This document shows, piece by piece, positions 16,226 through 24,407 of a stretch of DNA of 35,301 nt. The stretch spans positions 398,148-433,448 of the forward strand of contig NZ_RDBO01000020.1 of the NCBI RefSeq assembly GCF_008120935.1. The letters run 5' to 3'. The stretch is from Streptomyces sp. sk2.1 (lineage in GTDB: Bacteria; Actinomycetota; Actinomycetes; Streptomycetales; Streptomycetaceae). The position numbers were made by a program, and so were the translations under genes. The notes beneath the pieces are model-generated. The model was not told the origin of the DNA, ran no database searches, and saw only the letters and a program-made list of their open reading frames with translations. Numbering within the stretch: the first letter of the stretch is position 1; each line of letters opens with the position of its first letter.

Positions 16226-19200
16226 CTACACCGCCGTCGGTTCCAGCTCGCGCTCGAACCGGCGCTCGTCCCGGGCGATCCGGGTCATCGGATGGTCGTC
16301 GCCGAGCTGCCGGGACAGCTCCTCGACCGTCTCGCTCCTCAGCCGCAGCGCCTCGTCCTTGCGGCCCATCGCGTCGAGCGTGACCGCCATGTTGGACGTC
16401 ATGGCCAGGGTCTCGGGATGGTGCGCCCCCAGGACCCGGCGGAGCTGCCCGGACACCTTCTCCTCGGTCTCCAGGACCAGTTCGAGATCGCCCCGCTCCG
16501 CCGTCGCGTTGGCCAGGTTCATCACGCAGAACAGGGTGTTGGGGTGTTCCGGCCCGTACACCTCGCGCATCGCGGCGACGGCCCGGGTCAGTACCAGCAC
16601 CGCCTCCTCCGACGCGCCGGCGCCCGACTGGTAGACACCGAGGTTGTTCAACGCGGCCAGGGTGTACGGGTGTTTCTCCCCCGGCACCTTCATGTACTGG
16701 TCGACGACCTCCTGCGCGGTGTCCCTGGCCTCGGTCGTCTCGCCGGCCGCGTACAGGTCGGCCGCCATGTTGAGGTCGCAGGCCAGCGACTCCGGGTTGG
16801 CCGAGGTGTACTTGGCCCGGTACCTGCCCCGGGTGGCCACCGTCAGCCGGCGGGCGTCCTCCAGCCTGCCCGCCCGGCGCAGCGACACGGCCAGGCTCTT
16901 CGCCGCGCTCAGCGTGCCGGGGAAGGCCCGGCCCAGCGTGGCCTTGTAGCTGTCGTACGTACGGCTGAGGATGCCGACCGAGTCCTCGTACCGCCCGACG
17001 TCCCGCAGGTCCCGGGCCAGGTTCATGGCCGAGGAGAGGCTGTAGGGGTGTTCCGCGCCGAGCACCTCGACGCGCCGGTCGAAGACGTCCTGGTCGATCT
17101 CGCGGGCCTTGGCGTACTGCCCGATGGAGCGCAGGGTGAACGCCAGGTTGTTGGCCGCGGCCAGGGTCCTCGGGTGCGATTCGTGGAAGATCTGGTTGAA
17201 CCCCTCGGTGGCTTCGGTGGCCAGCTCGATCGCCCTGGTGTACTCGCCGAGCGTGCCCAGGTCCGTCGCCAGGCTGCTGGTGCTCATGTACGTGTGCGGG
17301 TGCTCCGGGCCCAGGACCTCCTGCTGCACCGACAGGGTGATCTCGTCGAGTTCCCGGGCCTCCACGTAGCGGCCGCGCGAGCGGTAGATGTTGGAGAGGT
17401 GGAAGCAGAGGTAGAGGTACTGGATGTCCCGCTCGCCCAGCGTCTCCCGCCAGATCTCGCGCAGCTCCTCGCAGAGCGTGGTGGCGGTCCTGAAGTCACC
17501 GCGCTTCCAGAGGTAGCGGACCCGGTCGATCAGCAGCCTGCGGGCCTCGGGCTCCTTGCAGTTGCGCGCGTCGGACGGGCCGAGGTGCGGCCAGATGGTG
17601 GCGAACTGCGGCCAGGTCGAGGGGTTGTCGATCGGCTCGTCGTCGTCGGGCCGGGCGCCCGCCAGGATGCGGTGCACGGCGTGCCGGGCGTCCCGCTGCT
17701 CCTGCTCGCTGAGCTGTGCCCGGATGACCGCCTGGACGAGCCGGTGCACCTGGATGGAGTTGGAGACCTGGTCGACCTTGGCGAGGGCGAACCGGCCGAT
17801 CTCCCGGATGACCCGGCCCAGCACCAGCTTCTCCTGGAGCGAGGCGTCGTACGGCTTCAGCGCCTCGATCATCTCCTTGCTGTACAGGAGGTTCCCCGAG
17901 ATGGGCTCGGGGGCGAAGAAGGCGCAGAGCTGGAGCAGCCGCACCGCGGCGGGCGAGCGCTCCTTGAGCCGTTCGATGGAGATGTTCCAGGTCGCGGCGA
18001 CCGGCTGCGGGTAGCCGGCCGGCTGGTTGAGCGCCAGGACCTCGGGGGCCTGCTGCGCCAGCTGTTCCAGATACGTGTCGATCGGGGTGGCGGTCTCCGC
18101 GATCCAGGCCGCCGCCTGTTCGACGGCGAGCGGCAGGTCACCGACGGCGGTGGCCACCTGGGCGGCGTCCTCGTCGCTCAGGCCCGGGGCCCGGCGCTGG
18201 AGGTGCTCGACGGACTCCTCGCGCAGGAAGACGTCGACGGGCAGTGCGTCGCCGTGCTGGGACCATGCCTGGTTCCGCGAGGTGACCAGGATGTGCCCGG
18301 ATCCCCCCTGCGGGAAGTAGCGCCGGAGCCGTTCGGGGTCGTCCGCGTTGTCGAAGACCAGCAGCCAGCGGTCCGAGGGCACACCGCGGCGCAGCAGGTC
18401 CACGGCCTCCTTGGAGGCCGCCGCCATGTCGTCGCCGCCCTGGGCTCCCAGCCGGACCGCGAGTTCGGCCAGCGCGGCCACCACGTCGTCGGTCTGCTCG
18501 GAGGATATCCACCAGACCAGGTCGTAGTCCGCCATGAACCGGTGCACGTACTCCAGGGCGACCTGGGTCTTGCCGACGCCGCCGAGTCCGTACAGGGTCT
18601 GCGGCTGCGGCAGCACGACGGCCATGCCGCCGCCGAGCTGGTCGCGCATCCGCTCCAGGACCAGGGAGCGGCCGGTGAAGCCGGGGTTGCGCGGCGGCGC
18701 GTTCCAGATCCGGGGGACGGTGCCGGGGAAGCGCGGTCCGGGCGACACGGAGTCGGTGAGCTGCACCGGCCGGTCCAGGGCGCGCAGCAGCGCGGCGGTG
18801 GCGTGCACCTCGTCGAGCCGGAAGAGGTCGACGGGGTTGCGGTCGATGTAGGGCGCGGAAAGGCGTACGTCGCCGACCCTGAGCGGCAGCAGATGGCGCC
18901 GCCCGCCGCCGGGGTCCTCCGCGACGGCCCGGTCCCAGAGGTTCACCGCGCGCTGGGACTTGAGGTAGGCGCTGGAGAGCAGCACCACGGTACGGGCCGC
19001 GTTCTCGGGGGTCGCCGGTTCCGGGGTGTTCCGTTCGGCGGAGACGTCGCGCGGTACGACGCGGAACCCGGCCCTGGTGAGCACGGACTCGATCCAGTCG
19101 GCCCACATCCGGTTCTCCGCCACGTAGCAGAGGAAGAGATCGGCGGGCAGGGCCGGCCTGCGCCGGGTGAAGGCGTCCCGGATGCGCAGCCGCACCTCCT

Positions 19201-20155
19201 CGCCGACCGGCGGCATCGAGGTGATCTGCTGGTCGGTGATGACGGCGGTGAGCCGTTCGAAGGCGGAGAGCAGCGAGTTGGTGAGTCCGGCCTCGTCGCC
19301 GAAGGTCGCGAGGGTCTCCTCGTACGCGTAGTAGGGGCGGTACGGGATCTCCACCGCGCCCCAGTAGGCGGTGAGTTCGTCCCCGGACAGGTCGCGCGGC
19401 AGCCGGTCGAACTTCAGTCGGGCCAGGGCGCGTCCGGCGTCCGCCTTCTCCTTCTCGCCCTCGTCGATGCGCATCGGGACGGGGAAGATGGAGATGGGGC
19501 GGCCGGTGTAGCGCTCGGAGATCTGCCGGGCCACGGAGGCGGCGCCGTCGATGGACTGGTCGCTGAGCGTGAAGCAGTCGACGAGGACGTCGGGGAGGTG
19601 GACGGTGCAGATGTCGGCGATGTCGCTGAGGCCGGTGCGGCTGTCGATGAGGACGTAGTCGTAGTTGGCCTTCATGTCGTCGCGCAGGGCGTCGAAGAAG
19701 TGGCCGCCGCCGAGCCGGTCGTAGAAGTTGTCCCAGTCGAAGGTGGAGACGGTCGCGGAGTACTCGCGGTTCTGCCGCCCGGCGGACACGAAGTCCAGGG
19801 TGCCGCCCTGCGGGAACTCCCAGCCGAGCGCCTCGGGGGTGAGGGAGACGGCGTGCGGCTGGATGCGGGCGTAGTCCCGGTGCCAGTCGTCGGCGCGCTG
19901 GACGGGACTGGTCGCGGCCCACGCGTACTCGGTGATCAGGTCGATGACGCCGGTGGTGGCACCGAGGGTGGACGGGTCGAGGAACGGGTGGAAGAACCGG
20001 TGGAGCCCCGGCGCCTCCAGGTCCCAGTCGACGGCCAGTACCCGTTTGCCGTTGGCGGCGAGTATCCAGGCGGTGTTGGCCAGGGCCATGGTGCGCCCGG
20101 TGCCGCCCTTGTACGAGTAGAAGGTGACGATGCGCCCGTCACGACCGGCCGTCAT
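16226..20155 (-). CDS. fxsT: FxSxx-COOH system ParA-like/TIR/NB-ARC/TPR protein (FxsT)
   Basis: 1309 residues starting at ATG 20155, with GGAGG upstream; it overlaps the end of fxsC by 17 bases. Domains in order: a ParA/MinD-like ATPase with variant P-loop YKGGTGRT (15-22; arginine replaces the second lysine) and VLIDSRTG (168-175); a TIR-like domain from LFLCYVAEN to about 462; an NB-ARC/STAND ATPase with GLGGVGKT (523-530) and WLLVFDNAD (597-605); and from about 890 to the end repeated TPR units with LGxxHPxT signatures (LGPEHPHT, LGAEHPYS, YGPEHPNT). This is the large TPR protein of the Fxs peptide system, named by its neighbours. By eye the TIR region has NLW where FxsC has KEW, so the catalytic glutamate appears lost (L406). 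The role is probably sensing or scaffolding; it is unproven. Confidence 0.93.
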   Translation of the reverse strand: MTAGRDGRIVTFYSYKGGTGRTMALANTAWILAANGKRVLAVDWDLEAPGLHRFFHPFLDPSTLGATTGVIDLITEYAWAATSPVQRADDWHRDYARIQPHAVSLTPEALGWEFPQGGTLDFVSAGRQNREYSATVSTFDWDNFYDRLGGGHFFDALRDDMKANYDYVLIDSRTGLSDIADICTVHLPDVLVDCFTLSDQSIDGAASVARQISERYTGRPISIFPVPMRIDEGEKEKADAGRALARLKFDRLPRDLSGDELTAYWGAVEIPYRPYYAYEETLATFGDEAGLTNSLLSAFERLTAVITDQQITSMPPVGEEVRLRIRDAFTRRRPALPADLFLCYVAENRMWADWIESVLTRAGFRVVPRDVSAERNTPEPATPENAARTVVLLSSAYLKSQRAVNLWDRAVAEDPGGGRRHLLPLRVGDVRLSAPYIDRNPVDLFRLDEVHATAALLRALDRPVQLTDSVSPGPRFPGTVPRIWNAPPRNPGFTGRSLVLERMRDQLGGGMAVVLPQPQTLYGLGGVGKTQVALEYVHRFMADYDLVWWISSEQTDDVVAALAELAVRLGAQGGDDMAAASKEAVDLLRRGVPSDRWLLVFDNADDPERLRRYFPQGGSGHILVTSRNQAWSQHGDALPVDVFLREESVEHLQRRAPGLSDEDAAQVATAVGDLPLAVEQAAAWIAETATPIDTYLEQLAQQAPEVLALNQPAGYPQPVAATWNISIERLKERSPAAVRLLQLCAFFAPEPISGNLLYSKEMIEALKPYDASLQEKLVLGRVIREIGRFALAKVDQVSNSIQVHRLVQAVIRAQLSEQEQRDARHAVHRILAGARPDDDEPIDNPSTWPQFATIWPHLGPSDARNCKEPEARRLLIDRVRYLWKRGDFRTATTLCEELREIWRETLGERDIQYLYLCFHLSNIYRSRGRYVEARELDEITLSVQQEVLGPEHPHTYMSTSSLATDLGTLGEYTRAIELATEATEGFNQIFHESHPRTLAAANNLAFTLRSIGQYAKAREIDQDVFDRRVEVLGAEHPYSLSSAMNLARDLRDVGRYEDSVGILSRTYDSYKATLGRAFPGTLSAAKSLAVSLRRAGRLEDARRLTVATRGRYRAKYTSANPESLACDLNMAADLYAAGETTEARDTAQEVVDQYMKVPGEKHPYTLAALNNLGVYQSGAGASEEAVLVLTRAVAAMREVYGPEHPNTLFCVMNLANATAERGDLELVLETEEKVSGQLRRVLGAHHPETLAMTSNMAVTLDAMGRKDEALRLRSETVEELSRQLGDDHPMTRIARDERRFERELEPTAV

Positions 20156-21461
20156 CCGTGTCCTCCGCATCCGTCGCAGGGTCGTGTGTCTCGGGGATGT
20201 AGTTCGTCTGTGCCATCGGCCCCAGCAACCTCGTCCGTTCGCTGTGTCCGCCACCGGCGGCGGGTGGATACACCGCCGCGTGTCTCAGGTACTGCTGGGC
20301 CGCCACCTCGACCACCTGCGGCAGGATCTGGCCGAACGCCTCCATGCTGGGCACGCCCCTGGCCGCGGCGCGGCAGTAGGCGCGCCCCTGGCGCATCTTG
20401 GTCGGCATGGTCTGTTCGAGCTTCTCGGTCAGTTCGGCCTCGATCGCCATGCTCTGCCGGTCCTCGCGGCTCCACGGCACGACCATCGTGACCCAGGGGC
20501 GGTTCTCGGCGTCGAAGGCGGCGAGCCTCCTGCACCGGTCCTCGTCCTGGAGGGCCCAGCGGTCGACGAGCAGGATCTCGGGCCTGCTGGGCGGCTGCTT
20601 GCCCTCCCCGTGCCCCACCTCCTCGTCGAAGGAGGTGATGGTGGCCTGGTAGTTGAGGGAGCGCACCAGGTCCTCGGCCACATAGGCCAGGGGGCGGGTG
20701 GTGGCGGGGTGGTAGGGGTTCCAGTCCTGCGGGTTGTCGCCGTAGTAGTCGGCCAGGCGCCCCTCGGGCAGGTCGTGCCGGGTGGGTGCGGCGATGGTCA
20801 CCTGCATGGGGCGGGGGCCGCCGGCCACGCTGTCGGGCGGGCCGAAGGCACTGGGGGCCAGCCGGTAGTCGACCGGGCGCCCGGTGCCGATCCTTATGGT
20901 GTCGGCGACGTTGACGATGCGCTTGGCGAGCTCGTACACCGCGCGCTCGTACTCCTCGGCGAAGAGCCTGAGCTTGATGAGGCCGTAGAGCCCGTCGCTG
21001 ACGTAACGGTCCCCGAAGTCGCGGTGGTTGAACTGCAACCGCTCGGCCGGACCGGGGAGCTGGCTCGGCGGCACGGGCACCCAGAGCGCCGGGACGATCG
21101 CCTCGGCAGGCTGGTTGGAGCGGGCCCGGTAGTGGATGGCGCGCTGCGCGAAGGCGTACCACTCCTTGCCGCACATCTCACTGGCGAAGTAGCGCGGCGA
21201 GAACAGCGGAACGAACACCCGGCAGGTGGCGAGCACCTCGCCGAGCCGCTCCGACCAGCCCTCGCCGGAGCGTATCTCCCGGTCCATGAACCCCGCGGGC
21301 GCGCCCGCGGGCAGATCCGTCATGGCCAGCACGTGGTCACAGAGATCCTTGAAGAGGCGTTCGACCCACATGTCCGGGTCCGTTCCACCGCCGTACCCCG
21401 GTGTGTGGGCGTAGCTCAAGAAGAAGTACGGCCGATGGTCCGCCGCTCGCTGCTGCGTCAT
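20139..21461 (-). CDS. fxsC: TIR-like protein FxsC
   Basis: 440 residues from ATG 21461; a GTG at 21470 is an alternative closer to a GGACGGGGG ribosome-site-like stretch. The N-terminal 130 residues are a TIR-like domain: PYFFLSYAHT (11-20), FMDREIRSG (58-66), RVFVPLFSPRYF (81-92) and the helix with CGKEW, where E100 fits the catalytic glutamate of TIR NADases. The C-terminal half carries VTIAAPTRHDLPEG, YYGDNPQDWNPY and ILLVDRWALQDE, recurrent in FxsC proteins as I recall them. It lies between the maturase and fxsT and shares coupled translation with fxsT. It may hydrolyse or cyclise NAD or act as an adaptor; this is inferred from the fold only. Confidence 0.92.
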   Translation of the reverse strand: MTQQRAADHRPYFFLSYAHTPGYGGGTDPDMWVERLFKDLCDHVLAMTDLPAGAPAGFMDREIRSGEGWSERLGEVLATCRVFVPLFSPRYFASEMCGKEWYAFAQRAIHYRARSNQPAEAIVPALWVPVPPSQLPGPAERLQFNHRDFGDRYVSDGLYGLIKLRLFAEEYERAVYELAKRIVNVADTIRIGTGRPVDYRLAPSAFGPPDSVAGGPRPMQVTIAAPTRHDLPEGRLADYYGDNPQDWNPYHPATTRPLAYVAEDLVRSLNYQATITSFDEEVGHGEGKQPPSRPEILLVDRWALQDEDRCRRLAAFDAENRPWVTMVVPWSREDRQSMAIEAELTEKLEQTMPTKMRQGRAYCRAAARGVPSMEAFGQILPQVVEVAAQQYLRHAAVYPPAAGGGHSERTRLLGPMAQTNYIPETHDPATDAEDTDDGRS

Positions 21462-21705
21462 CGCGTGCACACGACCCCCGTCCTGTGTGAGCACCCGCAC
21501 CCGAGGCGTGAAGCGAATGCGAGCGAATTCATCATTCCGGAGCGGAGGTTGCTCCACCCCCATGGTGTTCGGTCATTCAACGCCGGTTTTCAGTCATACG
21601 TTCCCGGGTTCGACCGGTCATTTCCTTGATCGAATTCGGTCTGCGGTCGTTCCTCCCGGTTGTCCCCTGTACGTCGGCACCCCTGATCGAACCGGAATTC
21701 GACCC
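21462..21705 (-). promoter_or_regulatory. Leader region of fxsC with lower GC and TTCGA dyads
   Basis: This 244-base gap between fxsB and fxsC is noticeably less GC-rich than the genes around it. It holds CGAATTCG (21631-21638, palindrome), TCGAA-N6-TTCGA (21687-21702) and a direct repeat TGATCGAA (21627-21634 and 21684-21691). Such dyads could bind a regulator of an fxsC-fxsT transcript. No clear -10/-35 pair was found, and no convincing extra precursor peptide is encoded here. Confidence 0.35.
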
Positions 21706-23937
21706 TCAGATCTCTTTTCGCATCAGATCCAGCAGTTGTTTCCCGCCGACGGTCACTTCGGCGGCGCCTTCCAGCATGTCGAGGGCTTCCGGCACGCCCT
21801 CCAGGCAGCTCGGCTCGAATGCGCCCAACGCCACTCGCTCATAGGTATCGGCCAGCAACCGGGAAAACGGAACTGGTTCTTCCTGCCAAGGCATTCGATG
21901 TTCCCAGGAGCCGTCCGCCGCGTAAAGATCCGTGACGTCGACGAGCGCCCGCAATTCGGCCCTCCGGAATCCCCGCAGCAGCGCGAACGCCAGTTCCTCG
22001 GCACCGCCGTCCACGGGGATGCCCAGCGCCCCGAGTCCGTGCCGTCCCACGGCGGGCTCGGCCGGGTCCAGACCCGTGAGGGGCGTGAGGGTGGTGAGGC
22101 GGTCCGCCATCTCCGCGGCCCGCGCGGGGGCCTTCGCCCCGATCAGGGTCCAGGCCTCGACGATCCTGGCCCCCAGATCCGCCGCGGCCCGGTCGTCCAG
22201 GGGGGCCGCCGCGGGCACCGGGAAGCAGTCGCGGAACGGGTCGGCGTCGTCGAGCACCGGGCCGGACGCCGCCCCGGGGACCGCGAGCCGCCGCAGCGGC
22301 CGCCAGCCCGGACCGGGTTCCGCCGGCCGGACGACCCGCGCCCCGGCCCCGCCCCCCGCCGGCCGGACGAGGAAGCCGTCCCCGGCGGCCCGCAGCACAC
22401 CCGTGCCGCGCTCCCCCGCGTCCGCCACGCGCAGCCCGCCGAGACCGGGCAGGAAGAGACCGCCGCCCGAGAGGTCCACCGGCACGGGCAGGTCGAGACC
22501 GCCCCGCACGACGGCCGCCGCGAGGTACGCCGACAGCCGGTGCGCCGCCCGTACGGCGCCGGGGTCCTCGTGGACCGACTCCAGCGCCCCGAGCAGCCAG
22601 CCGCGGGCGTACGGCAGGGACAGCACCCCGTCCAGGGCGCGGGCGCCCTCCTCGGACGCCTCGACGGCTGCGGCGAGCTCCCAGGCGGCCTCCCACTCCG
22701 CGCCGCCGTGCCGGCCGATGTCGGCGTTCAGCCGGGCGAGCAGGGTGCGGTCGAGGTCCAGTTGGGCGGCGGCCGCCCCGGCGGGCCCGGTCACCGCGGG
22801 CGCGACGAGCTCCGCCGCCGTACGGGCCTCGATGCCACGCACCAGGGCGAACAGGTCGGCGCAGTACACCGAGGGGTTGTCGAACCCGCCCGACGGGCCC
22901 TCGGAGCGGTACCTGTGGGTGTACAGGCCGCCTCCGCAGGTGCGCACCACGGGGCAGCGGCGGCAGGTCCCGCCGACCCCGGCCAGCCCGAGCTGGCGGG
23001 CCCGCACCCCGGGGTGGCCGGCGACCTCGTCGAAGGTGTGGGTGAAGACGTCGAACCCGGTGGCCGCGGCGCCCTCGTAGGCGCTCTTGAGCGAGTCGAC
23101 CTGCTCCAGCCGGCCGTCGGTCTCGACGACGACGAGGTCCGTCGGGGCGAGCCCCAGGGACTCGGTGAGGCTGGGGCCGCCGCCCAGCGTGGAGAGCACC
23201 GACGAGAAGAGCCGCACCGGCACCGGGCGCCCCTGCTCCTGCCAGCGGTCGAAGATCGCGAGGAGCCAGTCGGCGTAGGCGGTGGGCGAACCGTCCGGAC
23301 GCGGCGGCGGGGTGTCCCAGGTGGCGTGCGGGAGCAGGAAGTCGATGAGCGGCGGTTCGAGTTCGGTCAGCGCGTCGAGGACCGCGTGCGGGTCGTTGCG
23401 GATGTCGACGGTGCACAGGAGGCCGAGGTCGAGATGGCGGTAGCGCTCCTGGTGGAGCAGTTCGACGGCCTTGAGGACCAGGGGGTGGCTGCTGCGCCCG
23501 TCCGCGTAGCGGCGGTGCCGGTCGTTGGCGGCCCGGTCGCCGTCGAGGGAGATGCCGACCCTGACGCCGAATTCGTCGAAGAGGTCGAGGTACCGGGGGC
23601 TGAGCTGGAGCCCGTTGGTGTGGATGCGGAGGTCGAGCTCCGCGACGCCGTCGAAGGCGGAGGTGAGCTCCTCGCAGACCCGTCGCAGTCGCGCGGGGCC
23701 CGCCAGCAGGGGCTCCCCTCCGTGCAGGATCACTGACACGGAGGGCAGTGCATGTGTCTTGGCATGCTCGGCCAAGCGTTGAGCAGTCCGGAAAATGACA
23801 TCATCAGAGATTGTTCTGGGTTGGGTTTGCCAGCTCTGATCTGCATGTTCATAGACATAGCAATGGTCACAGGCAAGATCACACCTGCTGTGAACCTTGA
23901 GAACGACTTCGCGGAAAGGGACCAGGGGTCCTGTCAT
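21706..23937 (-). CDS. fxsB: FxsB-type radical SAM/SPASM peptide maturase with inactivated beta-hydroxylase extension
   Basis: 743 residues starting at ATG 23937. The radical SAM cluster motif CDLACDHC (C19, C23, C26) is followed by SPASM-domain cysteines C325, C328, C334 and C359. This is the maturase of the Fxs peptide system, which makes a three-residue cyclophane crosslink starting from phenylalanine in the FxS motif of the precursor. After about residue 390 comes the extension that in relatives is an HEXXH beta-hydroxylase. Here the region aligned to HEFQH reads RGFRR (655-659), so both histidines and the glutamate are gone while the surroundings (AELRALVDVTDLY, PVPFSRLLADTYERVALGAF) are kept. 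The gene starts 77 bases after the precursor gene on the same strand. The ribosome site (GGTGG) is poor, suggesting low translation relative to the precursor. Confidence 0.95.
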   Translation of the reverse strand: MTGPLVPFREVVLKVHSRCDLACDHCYVYEHADQSWQTQPRTISDDVIFRTAQRLAEHAKTHALPSVSVILHGGEPLLAGPARLRRVCEELTSAFDGVAELDLRIHTNGLQLSPRYLDLFDEFGVRVGISLDGDRAANDRHRRYADGRSSHPLVLKAVELLHQERYRHLDLGLLCTVDIRNDPHAVLDALTELEPPLIDFLLPHATWDTPPPRPDGSPTAYADWLLAIFDRWQEQGRPVPVRLFSSVLSTLGGGPSLTESLGLAPTDLVVVETDGRLEQVDSLKSAYEGAAATGFDVFTHTFDEVAGHPGVRARQLGLAGVGGTCRRCPVVRTCGGGLYTHRYRSEGPSGGFDNPSVYCADLFALVRGIEARTAAELVAPAVTGPAGAAAAQLDLDRTLLARLNADIGRHGGAEWEAAWELAAAVEASEEGARALDGVLSLPYARGWLLGALESVHEDPGAVRAAHRLSAYLAAAVVRGGLDLPVPVDLSGGGLFLPGLGGLRVADAGERGTGVLRAAGDGFLVRPAGGGAGARVVRPAEPGPGWRPLRRLAVPGAASGPVLDDADPFRDCFPVPAAAPLDDRAAADLGARIVEAWTLIGAKAPARAAEMADRLTTLTPLTGLDPAEPAVGRHGLGALGIPVDGGAEELAFALLRGFRRAELRALVDVTDLYAADGSWEHRMPWQEEPVPFSRLLADTYERVALGAFEPSCLEGVPEALDMLEGAAEVTVGGKQLLDLMRKEI

Positions 23938-23998
23938 TCCACCAGTCTAGCCAGCCCGAAGGGGTGCTCGGGGCGTCGGCCGGGGGCGCCATGAGGCG

Positions 23999-24027
23999 CT
24001 CGGCGCGTCGTTTTTCAGAGCGCCGAG
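23999..24027 (-). promoter_or_regulatory. GC hairpin overlapping the fxsA stop codon
   Basis: CTCGGCGC (23999-24006) and GCGCCGAG (24020-24027) form an eight-bp stem with a 13-base loop that holds the fxsA stop codon. On the transcript it sits exactly at the precursor/maturase boundary. It could partly terminate or stabilise the message so that precursor exceeds enzyme; this is inference. A smaller GCGCC-ATGA-GGCGC stem (23986-23999) adjoins it. Confidence 0.55.
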
Positions 24028-24182
24028 TTGAAGGTCGACGTCTGGGTGGGGCGACCGGTCGACGCGGCGTTCACACGGCCGAGCTTCCGGGCGGCGGCAC
24101 CGCCGCGGACGTCGATCTCGGTGAGCGGCACCCGGTTCTTCTTCGCAACGGCGAAGGAGGTGGAGGATTCAGTGGTCTTCAC
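24015..24182 (-). CDS. fxsA: FxSxx-COOH precursor peptide (FxsA)
   Basis: 55 residues from the GTG at 24182, with AAGGA (24188-24192) five bases upstream. The peptide begins MKTTESSTSFAVAKKNRVPL, continues TEIDVRGGAAARKLGRVN and ends TSTFNSAL. The terminal five residues FNSAL match the FxSxx-COOH signature exactly: F51, S53 and two residues to the carboxyl end. This is the substrate of the adjacent radical SAM enzyme, which should crosslink F51 to S53. The basic, glycine/alanine-rich middle is presumably the leader that binds the enzyme. It is first in the minus-strand fxsA-fxsB-fxsC-fxsT order. No other member of the precursor family was found nearby. Confidence 0.93.
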   Translation of the reverse strand: MKTTESSTSFAVAKKNRVPLTEIDVRGGAAARKLGRVNAASTGRPTQTSTFNSAL

Positions 24183-24244
24183 GGCTGTCCTTGAGGGGAT
24201 TTGTTCCGATGGAATGTTTCCAGACAGGAATGCAGCAAGGGTAT

Positions 24245-24271
24245 CTGCACCATTGCAGTGCCTGGCGGCAC
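24245..24271. promoter_or_regulatory. Two abutting short dyads in the fxsA/SLATT divergent region
   Basis: CTGCA-CCAT-TGCAG (24245-24258) and GTGCC-TGGC-GGCAC (24258-24271) share one base and lie between the divergent fxsA (24182) and membrane gene (24408) starts. The 225-base region is less GC-rich than its surroundings and must hold both promoters. The dyads may be operators or 5' hairpins; neither is proven. Confidence 0.3.
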
Positions 24272-24407
24272 GACTTTACTCTCATGACCTCTGTTGGCAA
24301 CTGAGGACGCCCACTTGGGACAAGAGCGTTGCACGAGGCCGTCCGAGCCGAACGGAACTAGTGATTCCGCCATTGAGGTGACGACAAACCCGCAGACGGG
24401 AGTGAAC

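Noticed and set aside
21458..21535. 25-codon ORF, cysteine-containing, overlapping the fxsC start
   Set aside because: It has no ribosome site and no FxSxx ending; such overlaps are expected by chance in the fxsC leader.
24294..24407. Longer start for the SLATT protein
   Set aside because: The upstream residues are non-hydrophobic and unlike the family, and the ATG at 24408 has a good ribosome site.
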